Assembly: GCF_026191185.1 (NCBI RefSeq)
Contig: NZ_JAPHOV010000001.1
Coordinates: forward strand, 2,165,001 to 2,229,000
From: Legionella sp. PATHC032
GTDB lineage: Bacteria; Pseudomonadota; Gammaproteobacteria; Legionellales; Legionellaceae
DNA length: 64,000 bases
Reading direction: 5' to 3'
The first letter of the stretch is position 1; each line of letters opens with the position of its first letter. The position numbers and the translations under genes are program-made. Shown here one piece after another: positions 21,247 to 30,209 of this stretch. The notes under the pieces were generated by a model. That model was not told where the DNA came from, ran no database searches, and saw nothing but the letters and a program-made list of their open reading frames with translations.

Positions 21247-22128
21247 CTAGACCGGAATCAACTCTATATGCGATGAAGGAATTTTATCCCAAAGGCTTAA
21301 TACAAACCCTCCACCACCTGAACCAGTTGGCTTAACAGCAATTGCACCATCAGCAAACAAATGATTCATATGTTGTTGTAAGCTTTCACTAACCAAACCC
21401 CATTGTAAAAAACAATCTGCCGCTTTATTTATCGCTTTTGCCAAACGATTTAAAGCATTGCCTCCCCCCTCTTCCAAAACAGCTTTTGCTTCCTGAACAG
21501 CCTCTACCATTTGCCTATCCACTTGGTGAGCAAGCTCTGGATTTTTATCCCATAAATATTCAACTTGCTGTATACAATGAGAAGTAATGCCAATTTGATT
21601 GCAAGAGGATAAATACCAATAGGGATAAATGGTTTGTTTTACTGGAGTACAAAGCCCGGACTTAAAATATACTCCGGTATCTGAGGCTACACCAGCTACA
21701 TCCAAACCGCTGCTTTTACCATGAAACAGATGTTCTAATTGTTTGGCGAATTCACTGCATTGATTATCTTGTATCATTTTCTGCGTGCAATACCACCGAC
21801 TCATTGCAACACAAAGCGCCGCCGAAGCACCCATGCCGACTCCAACAGGAATATTGGTTTCCAAATAAAAATGACCACCTAATTCATTCAGTGAACGCCC
21901 TAATAAATGCATACCGCGCTCTAATACACTCCAAAATAATAAATGCATATCAGAACCATTACTGCCTTTAAATTCTGCGCTCAAGGACGGAGAGGAAGGG
22001 TTATATTTCAAAGTTAATTGCCGCTCTTTAATAGGAAATACTAAAGCTTCATGTCCTCTTACTACTGCATGCTCACCTGCTAAAATCCACTTGCCAAAAG
22101 TGGTGGTTTCAAAATCATAAAACATCAT
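21247..22128 (-). CDS. Mevalonate kinase (GHMP family)
   Basis: Phosphorylates mevalonate to mevalonate 5-phosphate. The 293-residue protein begins with the substrate-binding stretch FGKWILAGEHAVVRG, has the GHMP ATP-binding loop PVGVGMGASAALCVA (near residue 92) and the C-terminal PTGSGGGGFVLSL. HGKSSGLDVAGVASD supplies the catalytic Asp. It overlaps the upstream mvaD by 14 nt, so the two act as one operon. Two adjacent ATG codons are possible starts. The other GHMP kinase, at 33752, is better assigned to the next pathway step. Gammaproteobacteria usually lack this pathway. Confidence 0.86.
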   Translation of the reverse strand: MMFYDFETTTFGKWILAGEHAVVRGHEALVFPIKERQLTLKYNPSSPSLSAEFKGSNGSDMHLLFWSVLERGMHLLGRSLNELGGHFYLETNIPVGVGMGASAALCVAMSRWYCTQKMIQDNQCSEFAKQLEHLFHGKSSGLDVAGVASDTGVYFKSGLCTPVKQTIYPYWYLSSCNQIGITSHCIQQVEYLWDKNPELAHQVDRQMVEAVQEAKAVLEEGGGNALNRLAKAINKAADCFLQWGLVSESLQQHMNHLFADGAIAVKPTGSGGGGFVLSLWDKIPSSHIELIPV

Positions 22129-23062
22129 AGTTTCCTACCAAATAATCCGATTTAAATTGTCGTGCGAGATCTATTTGATCTGATCTATAAAGCAAATGAA
22201 CATTAGGACCGGCATCCATAGTCACTACAGGGCCATCGCCTTTCTCGTTCCAAAATTTTTCAATAACATTCAATATATGTAAGGTATTATCTGTTATGTA
22301 AGAAAATGGTTTTTCACAGGTTTTAAATAATTGATGCATGTCGAGAAATTCATGCCAGCAAATTTGGTATATACTCGTCCAATCTTTATTTTCAAAAGCG
22401 TTCAGTAATAATTTCAAATTTGCCTCGGCCCTTTCACTTCGCGTTTCATAAAAAGGACTTGTTTTAACCAGCTTATGCGCCACCCTGGACGGTATTTCTT
22501 TTTCCTGGCTGCTAATTACTATGACTTGGTGTAATAAATCTTTATAAGGCAAATCAATTGCAGAGACTTTATCTCCCGTCCATAACGCCCATGGCGCATA
22601 AAAAGAACGACAAGACGACCCCGAACCTAATCGACTCAATTGTGCTTGCTCATCAATAGAAGGCAAAGGTTTTTGAGTAAGTTCACTTAATGCAATTGAC
22701 GCACACTTTGTTAAGGCAGCAAAACTGGAAGCAGAGCTCGCTAAACCACTACTATGAGGGAAATTATTACTGGATTGAATTAAAAATCCACCAATATATC
22801 CAAAATACTCTTTCAATCGTATTAAATGATCAATAAAGCGTTTTTGCGCCTCAGCTGACAGGTTGAATTCTGGTGCTCCAGGAATACCAAGCGGCTCCCA
22901 AATGTCTTTTTTAGTTGGTAATTTCTCTAATTTCACAGAACTTAATAAATTACTCAAGGTGTAAGATAGAGAAGAATTATCAGGTAAATTGGAATCTTCA
23001 TCTTTTTTACCCATATATTTGATCAAAGCAATATTAGCTGGTGCCTGAGCAAACCAATGCAT
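22115..23062 (-). CDS. mvaD: Diphosphomevalonate decarboxylase
   Basis: ATP-dependent decarboxylation of diphosphomevalonate to isopentenyl diphosphate. The N-terminus APANIALIKYMGKKD is the hallmark of the family. It is followed by the Ser-rich ATP loop SSGLASSASSFAAL and RLGSGSSCRSFYAPW. The C-terminal VVTMDAGPNVHLLY contains the catalytic Asp. The ATG at 23062 has AAGGAG seven bases upstream and gives 315 residues; a TTG at 23083 is also open but less likely. Mevalonate kinase follows and overlaps, and queE precedes it with 17 bp between. Confidence 0.93.
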   Translation of the reverse strand: MHWFAQAPANIALIKYMGKKDEDSNLPDNSSLSYTLSNLLSSVKLEKLPTKKDIWEPLGIPGAPEFNLSAEAQKRFIDHLIRLKEYFGYIGGFLIQSSNNFPHSSGLASSASSFAALTKCASIALSELTQKPLPSIDEQAQLSRLGSGSSCRSFYAPWALWTGDKVSAIDLPYKDLLHQVIVISSQEKEIPSRVAHKLVKTSPFYETRSERAEANLKLLLNAFENKDWTSIYQICWHEFLDMHQLFKTCEKPFSYITDNTLHILNVIEKFWNEKGDGPVVTMDAGPNVHLLYRSDQIDLARQFKSDYLVGNYDVL

Positions 23063-23079
23063 AGTTAGTCTCCTTGAGG

Positions 23080-23733
23080 TCAATGACCAGGTGCATCATT
23101 CCATAAAATCTTATGTAATTGTAGTTGAAAACGAACTGGTAATTTATCCTGAATTATCCAATTTGCAAGATCAGTAGGATTTAGCTGATTCCAACTTGGA
23201 GAAAATAAGAGTTGTGCCCGTTCAGCTAACTGATATTCACTTAGTATACTACACGCCCATTCATAATCATTTCGGCTGCATAATACAAACTTAATCTGAT
23301 CAGTGGGTTTCAGAAAATTCAAATTGGACAGCAAGTTTTTATCAGCCTCCCTGGAATCGGGAGTTTTTAAGTCCATGATGATCATAACTCGTTGATCTAC
23401 ACAGGCTATATCTCTGGCGCCACTGGTTTCCAAAGAAACAAAGTACCCCGCATCACAAAGTTTACTTAATAAAGGGATACAGCCAGGTTGAGCTAGTGGT
23501 TCACCACCAGTAACACAAACATGTTGGCATTGATAGGAAGCGACTTTATTCAAAATATCATCTATTTCAACGACTTCACCTCCTGAAAAAGCATAAGCCG
23601 TATCACAATACTGACATCGCAATGGACAACCAGTCAGACGAACAAATACAGTAGGTAAGCCTACTGTTACTGATTCTCCTTGCAATGAATGAAAAATCTC
23701 CGTAATTCTTAATTGTTCATTAAATCGTTTCAT
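23080..23733 (-). CDS. queE: 7-carboxy-7-deazaguanine synthase (radical SAM)
   Basis: Makes the deazapurine core of queuosine precursor preQ0. The 217-residue protein has ITEIFHSLQGESVTVGLPTV, then the iron-sulfur motif CPLRCQYC (CxxxCxxC, near residues 36-43), and CVTGGEPLAQPG binding SAM. The C-terminus reads RFQLQLHKILWNDAPGH. The start overlaps the stop of cpoB (ATGA type), as in other Gammaproteobacteria where queE follows cpoB. Confidence 0.94.
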   Translation of the reverse strand: MKRFNEQLRITEIFHSLQGESVTVGLPTVFVRLTGCPLRCQYCDTAYAFSGGEVVEIDDILNKVASYQCQHVCVTGGEPLAQPGCIPLLSKLCDAGYFVSLETSGARDIACVDQRVMIIMDLKTPDSREADKNLLSNLNFLKPTDQIKFVLCSRNDYEWACSILSEYQLAERAQLLFSPSWNQLNPTDLANWIIQDKLPVRFQLQLHKILWNDAPGH

Positions 23734-24701
23734 AAAGCATTAATTGCTTCCAATTTAGAGCTGGCTAGTTGTGCTGTTGGCGTATCAGGATATGTTTTAA
23801 CGACTTGTTGAAAACGCTTTTTGGCTTCTTGTTTGTCACCTTTCCCAGCATAAGCATAACCAGATTTTAACAAACTGGCAGCAGCCTTGCTGGATGAAGG
23901 ATATTGCTGCAAAACAATCTCAAAATGTTCTATTGCTTTAGAATAATCTTTTTTAACGAGATATAATTCACCTAACCAATATTCTGCATTGGCAGTATAA
24001 CCACCTCTGGGATATTTTTGCACAAAAGTCTGCATAGACTTAATCGCTTCATCATAGCGTTTGTTTTTAACTAACTCGTAGGCAGCCAGGTAGCTTATCT
24101 GTTCATCTGCAGGATTAGCCCTGGAAACAGCAATAACAGGCTGTGGTTTACTATTATTAGATGATCCTGCTTTGATTTGAGGAGAAGTCGCTTTTAAAGT
24201 TGCTGGAGAACTAGATCCTAATGAAATATCTGTTGCTGGTTTATCATTTTGAATAGTTTTTGCCGAAGTTGAAGAATTGGATAGTCGAGAATCCAAATCC
24301 TTGTAGAAAGCTACTTGCTGCTGCTGTAATAATTTTAAATCGTGCGCCTGTACTTCAAGCTGGCCACGTAACTCTTGTATTTCCTTTTGAAGTTGCTGAA
24401 TTTTATCAATTAACTTTGCACTGTCGTTGATACTTTTTTGATCGTCTTTGACAAGTGCGGGTTCATCATAAGGTTGAGAAGTATCGGTTGCATAATTATC
24501 GTTTTGAAGCCCATCCAACTCGGCATTCTCAATTTGAGGTTCATCGTACTTGGGATTGACAAGAGGAGCATCATGCTCCTCTTGCCTATCAATCATTGCA
24601 AAATTTTCACTATCATCTATTACTGGCGCTTCCGCCCATAGGGCGAAAGGAAGCATCAGTACAAAACATACGGTGATAATGGATTTTTTGCAATTAATCA
24701 T
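23730..24701 (-). CDS. cpoB: Tol-Pal associated periplasmic protein CpoB (YbgF)
   Basis: A periplasmic protein that coordinates PBP1B and Tol-Pal during constriction. The 323-residue protein has a signal peptide (about 1-23, ending ALWA), an N-terminal coiled-coil (about 90-130, with IQQLQKEIQELRGQLEVQAH), a low-complexity Ser/Ala/Pro linker and a C-terminal TPR domain beginning YLAAYELVKNKRYDEAI. The TPRs repeat NAEYWLGELYLVKKDY and LKSGYAYAGKGDKQEA. It overlaps pal upstream and queE downstream. The linker from about 80 to 190 is longer than in E. coli. Confidence 0.9.
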   Translation of the reverse strand: MINCKKSIITVCFVLMLPFALWAEAPVIDDSENFAMIDRQEEHDAPLVNPKYDEPQIENAELDGLQNDNYATDTSQPYDEPALVKDDQKSINDSAKLIDKIQQLQKEIQELRGQLEVQAHDLKLLQQQQVAFYKDLDSRLSNSSTSAKTIQNDKPATDISLGSSSPATLKATSPQIKAGSSNNSKPQPVIAVSRANPADEQISYLAAYELVKNKRYDEAIKSMQTFVQKYPRGGYTANAEYWLGELYLVKKDYSKAIEHFEIVLQQYPSSSKAAASLLKSGYAYAGKGDKQEAKKRFQQVVKTYPDTPTAQLASSKLEAINAL

Positions 24702-25228
24702 CTTGTTGCCTCATAAATAAACTCTACGCGTCGATTCTGCGCATGCGACGCTTCATCATGGCCATAATTAGCTGGGCGCTCTTTGCCATAGCTAACTACA
24801 CGAATTTGTTGTCTGCTAACACCTGCCATACGCAAAATTTCAGCTACAGTATCAGCACGACGCTCACCAAGAGCAACGTTATATTCACGACTACCACGCT
24901 CATCAGTATGTCCTGCTATCATCACTCGAGCACCTGGGTGAGTCTTTAAATATTCTGCCTGCGCGTTCACTGAAGGTAAATATTTTGATGCCAAAGTGCT
25001 GTCATCATATGCAAACAAATACAATTGATTATGCGGTGCCTGCGTTGTATAAGATTCACCAGGCTCTTGTCCAGCAAAGTGAGTCATTTGCCCCAAACCT
25101 TGAGCAGTAGCATCACCATCACCTACAGCAGCACCACCATCCGCACTGCCTGGGGTTTTAGAACAGGCTGCAACCAATACAGCGCTTGCTACAAGCAGTC
25201 CCAGTTTATAAAACGATCCGGCTTTCAT
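24698..25228 (-). CDS. pal: Peptidoglycan-associated lipoprotein Pal
   Basis: An outer-membrane lipoprotein that ties the outer membrane to peptidoglycan within Tol-Pal. The 176-residue precursor has a signal peptide ending in the lipobox VAAC, so Cys22 is lipidated. A short Gly/Ala/Asp-rich spacer precedes the OmpA-like domain with MIAGHTDERGSREYN and LGERRADTVAEIL. The Legionella homologue is a well-known diagnostic antigen. tolQRAB are not adjacent; instead an MCE-type lipid transport operon precedes it, 95 bp upstream. Confidence 0.95.
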   Translation of the reverse strand: MKAGSFYKLGLLVASAVLVAACSKTPGSADGGAAVGDGDATAQGLGQMTHFAGQEPGESYTTQAPHNQLYLFAYDDSTLASKYLPSVNAQAEYLKTHPGARVMIAGHTDERGSREYNVALGERRADTVAEILRMAGVSRQQIRVVSYGKERPANYGHDEASHAQNRRVEFIYEATR

Positions 25229-25323
25229 TCCACAATCTCCTTAAACTCTTCTTATTATTTTAGAAATTACACATGATAATCATGGAGAGCCATTGTACAA
25301 TTCTTTTTATTTTTTGGCTATTC

Positions 25324-25926
25324 CTAATCACGTTTAATATGCGATACAACAAAGTCTGTTGCCGTTGCAGTAAATCGAAATGTAGCCTGGTTCGCGGCAA
25401 TAACTCCGCCATAAGGAGTATCTTGTGAACAGGGTATTTGCAGGCTAACAATTCGCGAGCCTATAATTTGATTATCACTAATATGGGTTAGTACTATTTT
25501 TGCAGAAAATTCAAGAACACTAGGTTTCTTGATAAAATTTTGCTCTAACTTCAATAGTTGAGTATCTAATCGATAATCTGCTTCTTCACTATAAGGACTC
25601 GATGTGACGGCATAAAAATACCCGGAACTCTGTAGACTTTGTACTAATAAAGGAAAAAGCATATCTGCGGGAGGTGAAGTCCACGCGTTTTTTACAAATG
25701 GCTCCAATTTAAAAGGTTTCTTCATGTAAAGCATTTCTTCGGTCTGATATCCTGCTACCGCTTCAGGCAATGTAACTTGCATTGTGATGGGCCTGGGTTT
25801 CCTGGTCAATTGCTTGGTACTGTATGCTGTTAATTGATATTCGTTGGTCACTGGGACTTTAACAGGTGAACAACTCATCAGTGTTAATATTCCTAGTATA
25901 AAACAAACACTACTGAGAACTTTCAT
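25324..25926 (-). CDS. ABC-type transport auxiliary lipoprotein (PqiC-like)
   Basis: A 200-residue lipoprotein whose signal peptide ends at MSC (Cys19). The mature part contains [21 protein letters not shown], a pattern of the PqiC/auxiliary lipoprotein family that is exposed in the outer membrane next to MCE transporters. It is the last gene of the operon mlaE-mlaF-mlaD-like-lipoprotein, and only three bases separate it from the MCE gene. It likely supplies the outer-membrane end of the lipid path, a role inferred from the family and position. Confidence 0.75.
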
Positions 25927-25929
25927 ATT

Positions 25930-26853
25930 TTATTCCCCTGGCCCAAGTTTAGGTGCTTTCGTACCTCGAATAATCACAGAAGGGTTTTGTCTCATTTCAT
26001 TACTGACCTTTTCAAGGTTCGCAGAAATGGCATTCAAGCGTCGCAATAAAATTACTGCTGGAGGTATGGCCTGTTGGGAAATTTGATCGATAGTATTCTT
26101 ACCCGCTATCATCGTTTTTGAAACATCCTTACCCGCAGCACTCATATTGTCAGCCAAAGATTTGAATTTTGAAATACCTGTTTTTAAATCTTTTATCAAC
26201 TGAGGGAATTGTTTGCTTGCCTTCGCCATATTAGCTACAAATACGTCAAAATTACTTAAAGAACTATTGATTGATTGACCATTGTCGGCAATTATTTCTG
26301 TAATACGTTCTATATTAGCCAATGATTTTCTCACATTGTCAGCGTTTTCTTCATTAAAGATAAGTTGTGCCTTTTCACTCACCGCACCTACATTCTCAGC
26401 AACCTCTTTTAAAACAGCATCCAACTGATTCAGAAGAGACGGTTTGGAGGGAATTACAGGATAGGGCTCTCCCGGCATTTTTCGTAAAGGAGTCAAATCG
26501 GATGAACCAGCAGATAACCCAACATAAGTGACGCCTGTAATACCTTGTGTAATTAAGGTTGCAGAAGTACTGGTTGTTATTGGCGTACTCTTTTCGATAT
26601 TTAACAATAATTCCACTTGCCTGGGATCATTTTTATTGAGTTTAATTTCCTTGACATAACCAACCTGAACCCCATTAAATTTAACAGGCGATTCGACACT
26701 GAGGCCAGAAACAGACTCCTTGAGATACACAGTATAGGAAGTATACTCTTTCTGGTTAAATCCGACTGAGAGCCATAAACCCGCGGATAATAGACCGGCT
26801 GTCAGAATAAGTACAATGAGGCCTACTATGGTGTAGTTGGTTTTAGATTCCAA
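25930..26853 (-). CDS. MCE/MlaD-family substrate-binding protein
   Basis: A 307-residue protein anchored by one N-terminal membrane helix (about 8-30), with an MCE domain (about 38-118, including VSGLSVESPVKFNGVQVGYV and ITGVTYVGLS) followed by a long helical region. MCE proteins form hexameric rings that bind lipids. The only start that keeps the whole membrane helix is a TTG at 26853, with AGGGG at a good distance; no ATG precedes the MCE domain. The C-terminal helical tail is much longer than in E. coli MlaD, suggesting a tube or needle shape, as in other long MCE proteins. Confidence 0.87.
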   Translation of the reverse strand: MESKTNYTIVGLIVLILTAGLLSAGLWLSVGFNQKEYTSYTVYLKESVSGLSVESPVKFNGVQVGYVKEIKLNKNDPRQVELLLNIEKSTPITTSTSATLITQGITGVTYVGLSAGSSDLTPLRKMPGEPYPVIPSKPSLLNQLDAVLKEVAENVGAVSEKAQLIFNEENADNVRKSLANIERITEIIADNGQSINSSLSNFDVFVANMAKASKQFPQLIKDLKTGISKFKSLADNMSAAGKDVSKTMIAGKNTIDQISQQAIPPAVILLRRLNAISANLEKVSNEMRQNPSVIIRGTKAPKLGPGE

Positions 26854-26882
26854 GTAAATTGTCCCCTCTGTTATAGTATTTC

Positions 26883-27620
26883 TTAGAATTTGCTAAAGTA
26901 TTCAGCAATTAGCGGGTTTTTATTTTTCATCAATTCATTAATGGGTTCAACACTAAGAATCTTCCCATCACCTACAAATGCCACTCGATCCGTTGTTCTT
27001 TTCAAAGACTCTATATCATGACTCACCATAACTATTGTCAAATTTAACGCATCTCTTAAAAAAACAACCAAATCATCAAAAAGTCTGGCTCCCCTGGGAT
27101 CCAAACCTGTTGTAGGCTCATCCAGAAATAATAACTCTGGATCCATTGCAATAGCTCTTGCCGCAGCAGCTCTTCTCTGCATCCCCCCGCTTAACTCGGA
27201 AGGATATTTCACAGCCGCTTCCTTAGATAAGCCTACCAAAGTTATTTTTAAAAGTGCCAGTTCTTTCATAAAATCCTGATCTAAAGTAGTGAATTCTCTC
27301 ATTGGGAACATCACATTCTCGAGAACGGTCATGGCTGAAAATAAAGCACTGTGTTGAAATAACATACCCCATCGGCGCCTAAGCTTAAAAGCTTGCTCCG
27401 CATCAAGATTATAAATTTCTTCACCGAATACTTTAATACTACCCGCAGAAGGTTTCAATAACATCAGCAAACTGCGTAATATAGTGGTTTTGCCACTTCC
27501 AGAGCCACCTATAATAGCCAGGATTTCTCCTCTCTCTACGGTGAGATTAATATCGGTGTGCACCCATTGACCGCCAAGGCAATTTTTCATTCCCTTGATT
27601 TCAATGACTGGTTCGCTCAT
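26883..27620 (-). CDS. MlaF-like ABC transporter ATPase
   Basis: The energising subunit of the lipid transporter, 245 residues. It shows Walker A GGSGSGKT (residues 38-45), the Q-loop in MLFQHSALFSAMTVLENV, the ABC signature LSGGMQRR, Walker B LLFLDEPTTGLDP and the H-loop MVSHD. The FSAMTVLENV and LSGGMQRR stretches are typical of the MlaF subgroup. It sits directly between the permease gene, which ends one base before, and the MCE protein gene. Confidence 0.9.
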   Translation of the reverse strand: MSEPVIEIKGMKNCLGGQWVHTDINLTVERGEILAIIGGSGSGKTTILRSLLMLLKPSAGSIKVFGEEIYNLDAEQAFKLRRRWGMLFQHSALFSAMTVLENVMFPMREFTTLDQDFMKELALLKITLVGLSKEAAVKYPSELSGGMQRRAAAARAIAMDPELLFLDEPTTGLDPRGARLFDDLVVFLRDALNLTIVMVSHDIESLKRTTDRVAFVGDGKILSVEPINELMKNKNPLIAEYFSKF

Positions 27621-28745
27621 TTATAAACCCATCCAGCTATAAGCTATGGAGAAAGCAGCGTCAGCAATAATAATTAAGAATAAAGCTTGCACAACACTTT
27701 TGGTTGTTTGGCTTCCTATACTATCAGCACTTGATTCTACTCTAAACCCCTGAAAACAACCCACTAAAGCAATTAATATTGAGAAGGCAGGAGCTTTATA
27801 TAAACCCAGCATCATTTGGTTAAGTCCTACGGAATCTCTCAAGCGAGTTAAAAAATCTTCGAAACCGATGTTTAACATATTTTTGGACATGATCATTGCC
27901 CCCCAAATGCTAAAGATATCTGCCCAAAAAATTAACAAAGGAAACACTATTAATAAACCCAATACTTTTGGTAAGACTAATAATTCAGTAGGAGAAAGCC
28001 CCATGGTCAAGATCGCATCTACTTCTTCATTAATCTTCATACTGCCGATTTGAGCTGTGAATGATGAACTGGTTCTCCCCGCTACAATAATTGCTGTAAT
28101 TAAAGGGCCAAATTCCCGAAAAATTGCCATGCCAGATAAATAAGCAATAAAAATATTGGCACCATAAGTTTCTAATTGTAAACCCATTTGATAAGCTAAA
28201 ACGACTCCTATCAAAAAAGACAACAAGCCAATGATAGGCAATGCTTTTAGCCCGGCAGAATCAATAACAGAAACAATACTGGGTAAATGAAATCGCCGCC
28301 AATAAGCAAACGCTTCGAAAAGCCTTGTGCTTAAATCTCCAATCAAAATAATCAACCCATCAACCTGATGCAATTTATTTTCTGACTCCTTACCAATCTG
28401 ATAAAGTATGCCCTCTTTAGAAACAACAGGTAATTGGTAGGAAAGAATCTCCTGTTTGGATTCTATGAGTTCCAGCATTTGCTGTTGGCTGTCGGAAAAA
28501 TTGATTAATTCAACCTGGTTATTTCTTTTTTTAAGCTCATCTACGCATTTCTTTAATGCCAAAGCCCCGGCACTATCAAAGGCACTTATTTTTTCACCGT
28601 TTATAGTTATTTTTTGCGAATCAGGCAATGGGCTTTCGCCAAATTTTTTAGGTAATCCATCAAGTGATAAAACAGACCAGGAACCACAACACTGGTATGT
28701 TGCATTCTTTTGCTCGAAAACAATTTGTGCGCTAGTCTGTTCCAT
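27621..28745 (-). CDS. MlaE-like lipid transport permease with N-terminal STAS domain
   Basis: A 374-residue permease. The N-terminal part (about 15-110) reads as a STAS-like domain (AFDSAGALALKKCVDELKKRNN), normally a separate protein (MlaB) in E. coli. The remainder (about 140-374) is the MlaE domain, with GLLSFLIGVVLAYQMGLQL, GPLITAIIVAGRTSSSFTA, EVDAILTMGLSP and a C-terminal EADSIG-like region (VESSADSIGSQTTKSVV). The operon is permease, ATPase, MCE protein, lipoprotein. There is no MlaC-type periplasmic carrier in the neighbourhood. Confidence 0.9.
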   Translation of the reverse strand: MEQTSAQIVFEQKNATYQCCGSWSVLSLDGLPKKFGESPLPDSQKITINGEKISAFDSAGALALKKCVDELKKRNNQVELINFSDSQQQMLELIESKQEILSYQLPVVSKEGILYQIGKESENKLHQVDGLIILIGDLSTRLFEAFAYWRRFHLPSIVSVIDSAGLKALPIIGLLSFLIGVVLAYQMGLQLETYGANIFIAYLSGMAIFREFGPLITAIIVAGRTSSSFTAQIGSMKINEEVDAILTMGLSPTELLVLPKVLGLLIVFPLLIFWADIFSIWGAMIMSKNMLNIGFEDFLTRLRDSVGLNQMMLGLYKAPAFSILIALVGCFQGFRVESSADSIGSQTTKSVVQALFLIIIADAAFSIAYSWMGL

Positions 28746-28864
28746 AGTTATTTCTTTTATTGAATTTTCCTAGAATAATACAAAATACCACAAGACCGCA
28801 AAACATTACGATTCATGGTATCATAATAATATAGGCAGTGCTCTTTTATCATCAGGTTATCTTC

Positions 28865-29689
28865 ATGAATGAAACATTAATTGAAATCCAGACTAACCTC
28901 ATCAAGCAAGCGGAAACAGAACTTATTCAATCTAATCGGCTCCTGGAATCTTTACAACAGAAAAAAGAACTGCCGGAAGAATTCGACTCTGATGAGTTAG
29001 ACTCACTCAAATCTCTCATTTTGGTTTTGCAATACAGGCTGGATACACAAAATGCCTTAAGCCAGTTAGGTAATTTACAACAATACCTGCTTCAGTTATT
29101 AGGGATAGAAGCCAAGCATTCTTTTGAATTCAATATTGAGCGATTGGCCTTTGCTCTGGGAACAGATGAATTAAAACAAATTCTGTCGATGCTTAATCAT
29201 TTGGTAGATTCGTTGTTACGTGTTATTGCCCAAAAGCAACTTAAAGAGTCTCAGGACAAAAAGAAATCACTTCAACAGGCCAGGCAATGCAAACCGATAG
29301 ATACCCTGGTTAAGGTTTTGAATAAGCAAAAATTATTTATGGCAAAACTTGATGAATTAAAGCTGGCTCTTGAAAACATTGGGGGAGCTCCACAACCAGG
29401 CATAGTTTATGACCATATTGCCGCGTTACAGGGGCCCATATCCCGTTTCTACCAAGCACTACAACATGGCTTAGGCTTAAGTAACTCTCTTTATCAACAA
29501 TTGCATAAAAAGAATCAATTCAGTTATCAATTACCCGATACCTTGCTTAAACCAGAACATGTAATTCGCAATATGAATTTTCATCCCGAATCGCAGCGAC
29601 TATTTAAAACAACCTTGGAACGCAATAAGATGGAGAGCCTTGAGGAACGTGCTGCAGCCAAAAGGCTCGGGCATTTTTTTAATCATTAG
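28865..29689 (+). CDS. Helical protein of unknown function
   Basis: Not recognised. The product has about 274 residues, is Leu/Gln/Lys-rich and has no signal peptide or membrane helix. Leucines recur with heptad spacing at about 1-60 (TNLIKQAETELIQSNRLLES) and at 95-150, suggesting coiled-coils, with a region of regular residues near 170-200 (GGAPQPGIVYDH). The preferred start is the ATG at 28865, preceded by AGGTT; a GTG at 28838 is in frame. It is monocistronic and divergent from the Mla-like operon. In this genus such soluble helical proteins are often secreted substrates, but there is no specific evidence here. Confidence 0.6.
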   Translation: MNETLIEIQTNLIKQAETELIQSNRLLESLQQKKELPEEFDSDELDSLKSLILVLQYRLDTQNALSQLGNLQQYLLQLLGIEAKHSFEFNIERLAFALGTDELKQILSMLNHLVDSLLRVIAQKQLKESQDKKKSLQQARQCKPIDTLVKVLNKQKLFMAKLDELKLALENIGGAPQPGIVYDHIAALQGPISRFYQALQHGLGLSNSLYQQLHKKNQFSYQLPDTLLKPEHVIRNMNFHPESQRLFKTTLERNKMESLEERAAAKRLGHFFNH

Positions 29690-29816
29690 CCATAATAAAT
29701 CACTTACTGCCTCAATAAAATTTATACTCATTTCCAGCAATCATTTTGCTCAAAAAATAATCAAAAAATCCCCTGTAGTCTATACTTAAGTAGAATACGC
29801 TTTAAGGAGTAAAATA

Positions 29817-30116
29817 ATGGAAAGTTTTATCTTTAAAGGGACCTCTTTACTAAAACTGGCGCTAGCTTTTACCCTTTTGATTGTTGCTTTGATTTTAGTC
29901 ACTCCTGCCAATGCAAAAGCGGTTAACAGAGACATCAATCCGATAATTAATAAAGCCAATCCGACTCAAGTTGCTTACTGGGTACGCTATCGATATTGGG
30001 GTCCATATTACTATCGCGGATACTATTACAGGCCATATTACTATCGTTGGGGATATCCTTATTACAGACCTTATTATCGACCTTACTACAGACCTTATTA
30101 CTATTACCGCTGGTAA
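29817..30116 (+). CDS. Small secreted protein with Tyr/Arg/Pro repeats
   Basis: A 99-residue protein preceded by a strong AAGGAG site. Residues 1-34 form a signal sequence or membrane anchor (LALAFTLLIVALILV, ending PANAKA). After residue 52 it is almost only Tyr, Arg, Trp, Gly and Pro, with RPYY recurring six times or more (YYRPYYRPYYRPYYYYRW). No catalytic residues are visible. Such a low-complexity aromatic and basic tail could bind nucleic acid, polysaccharide or heme, or form a surface layer; function is unknown. The gene is monocistronic and followed by a convergent kinase-like gene. Confidence 0.75.
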   Translation: MESFIFKGTSLLKLALAFTLLIVALILVTPANAKAVNRDINPIINKANPTQVAYWVRYRYWGPYYYRGYYYRPYYYRWGYPYYRPYYRPYYRPYYYYRW

Positions 30117-30209
30117 GCAATAGTCTACTGTTGACCTACGATGATAGGTTTACTGTAATATGGACAAAGATGCAAGCTGTAATATTGACATGATAGCAAC
30201 AGGATCCAT

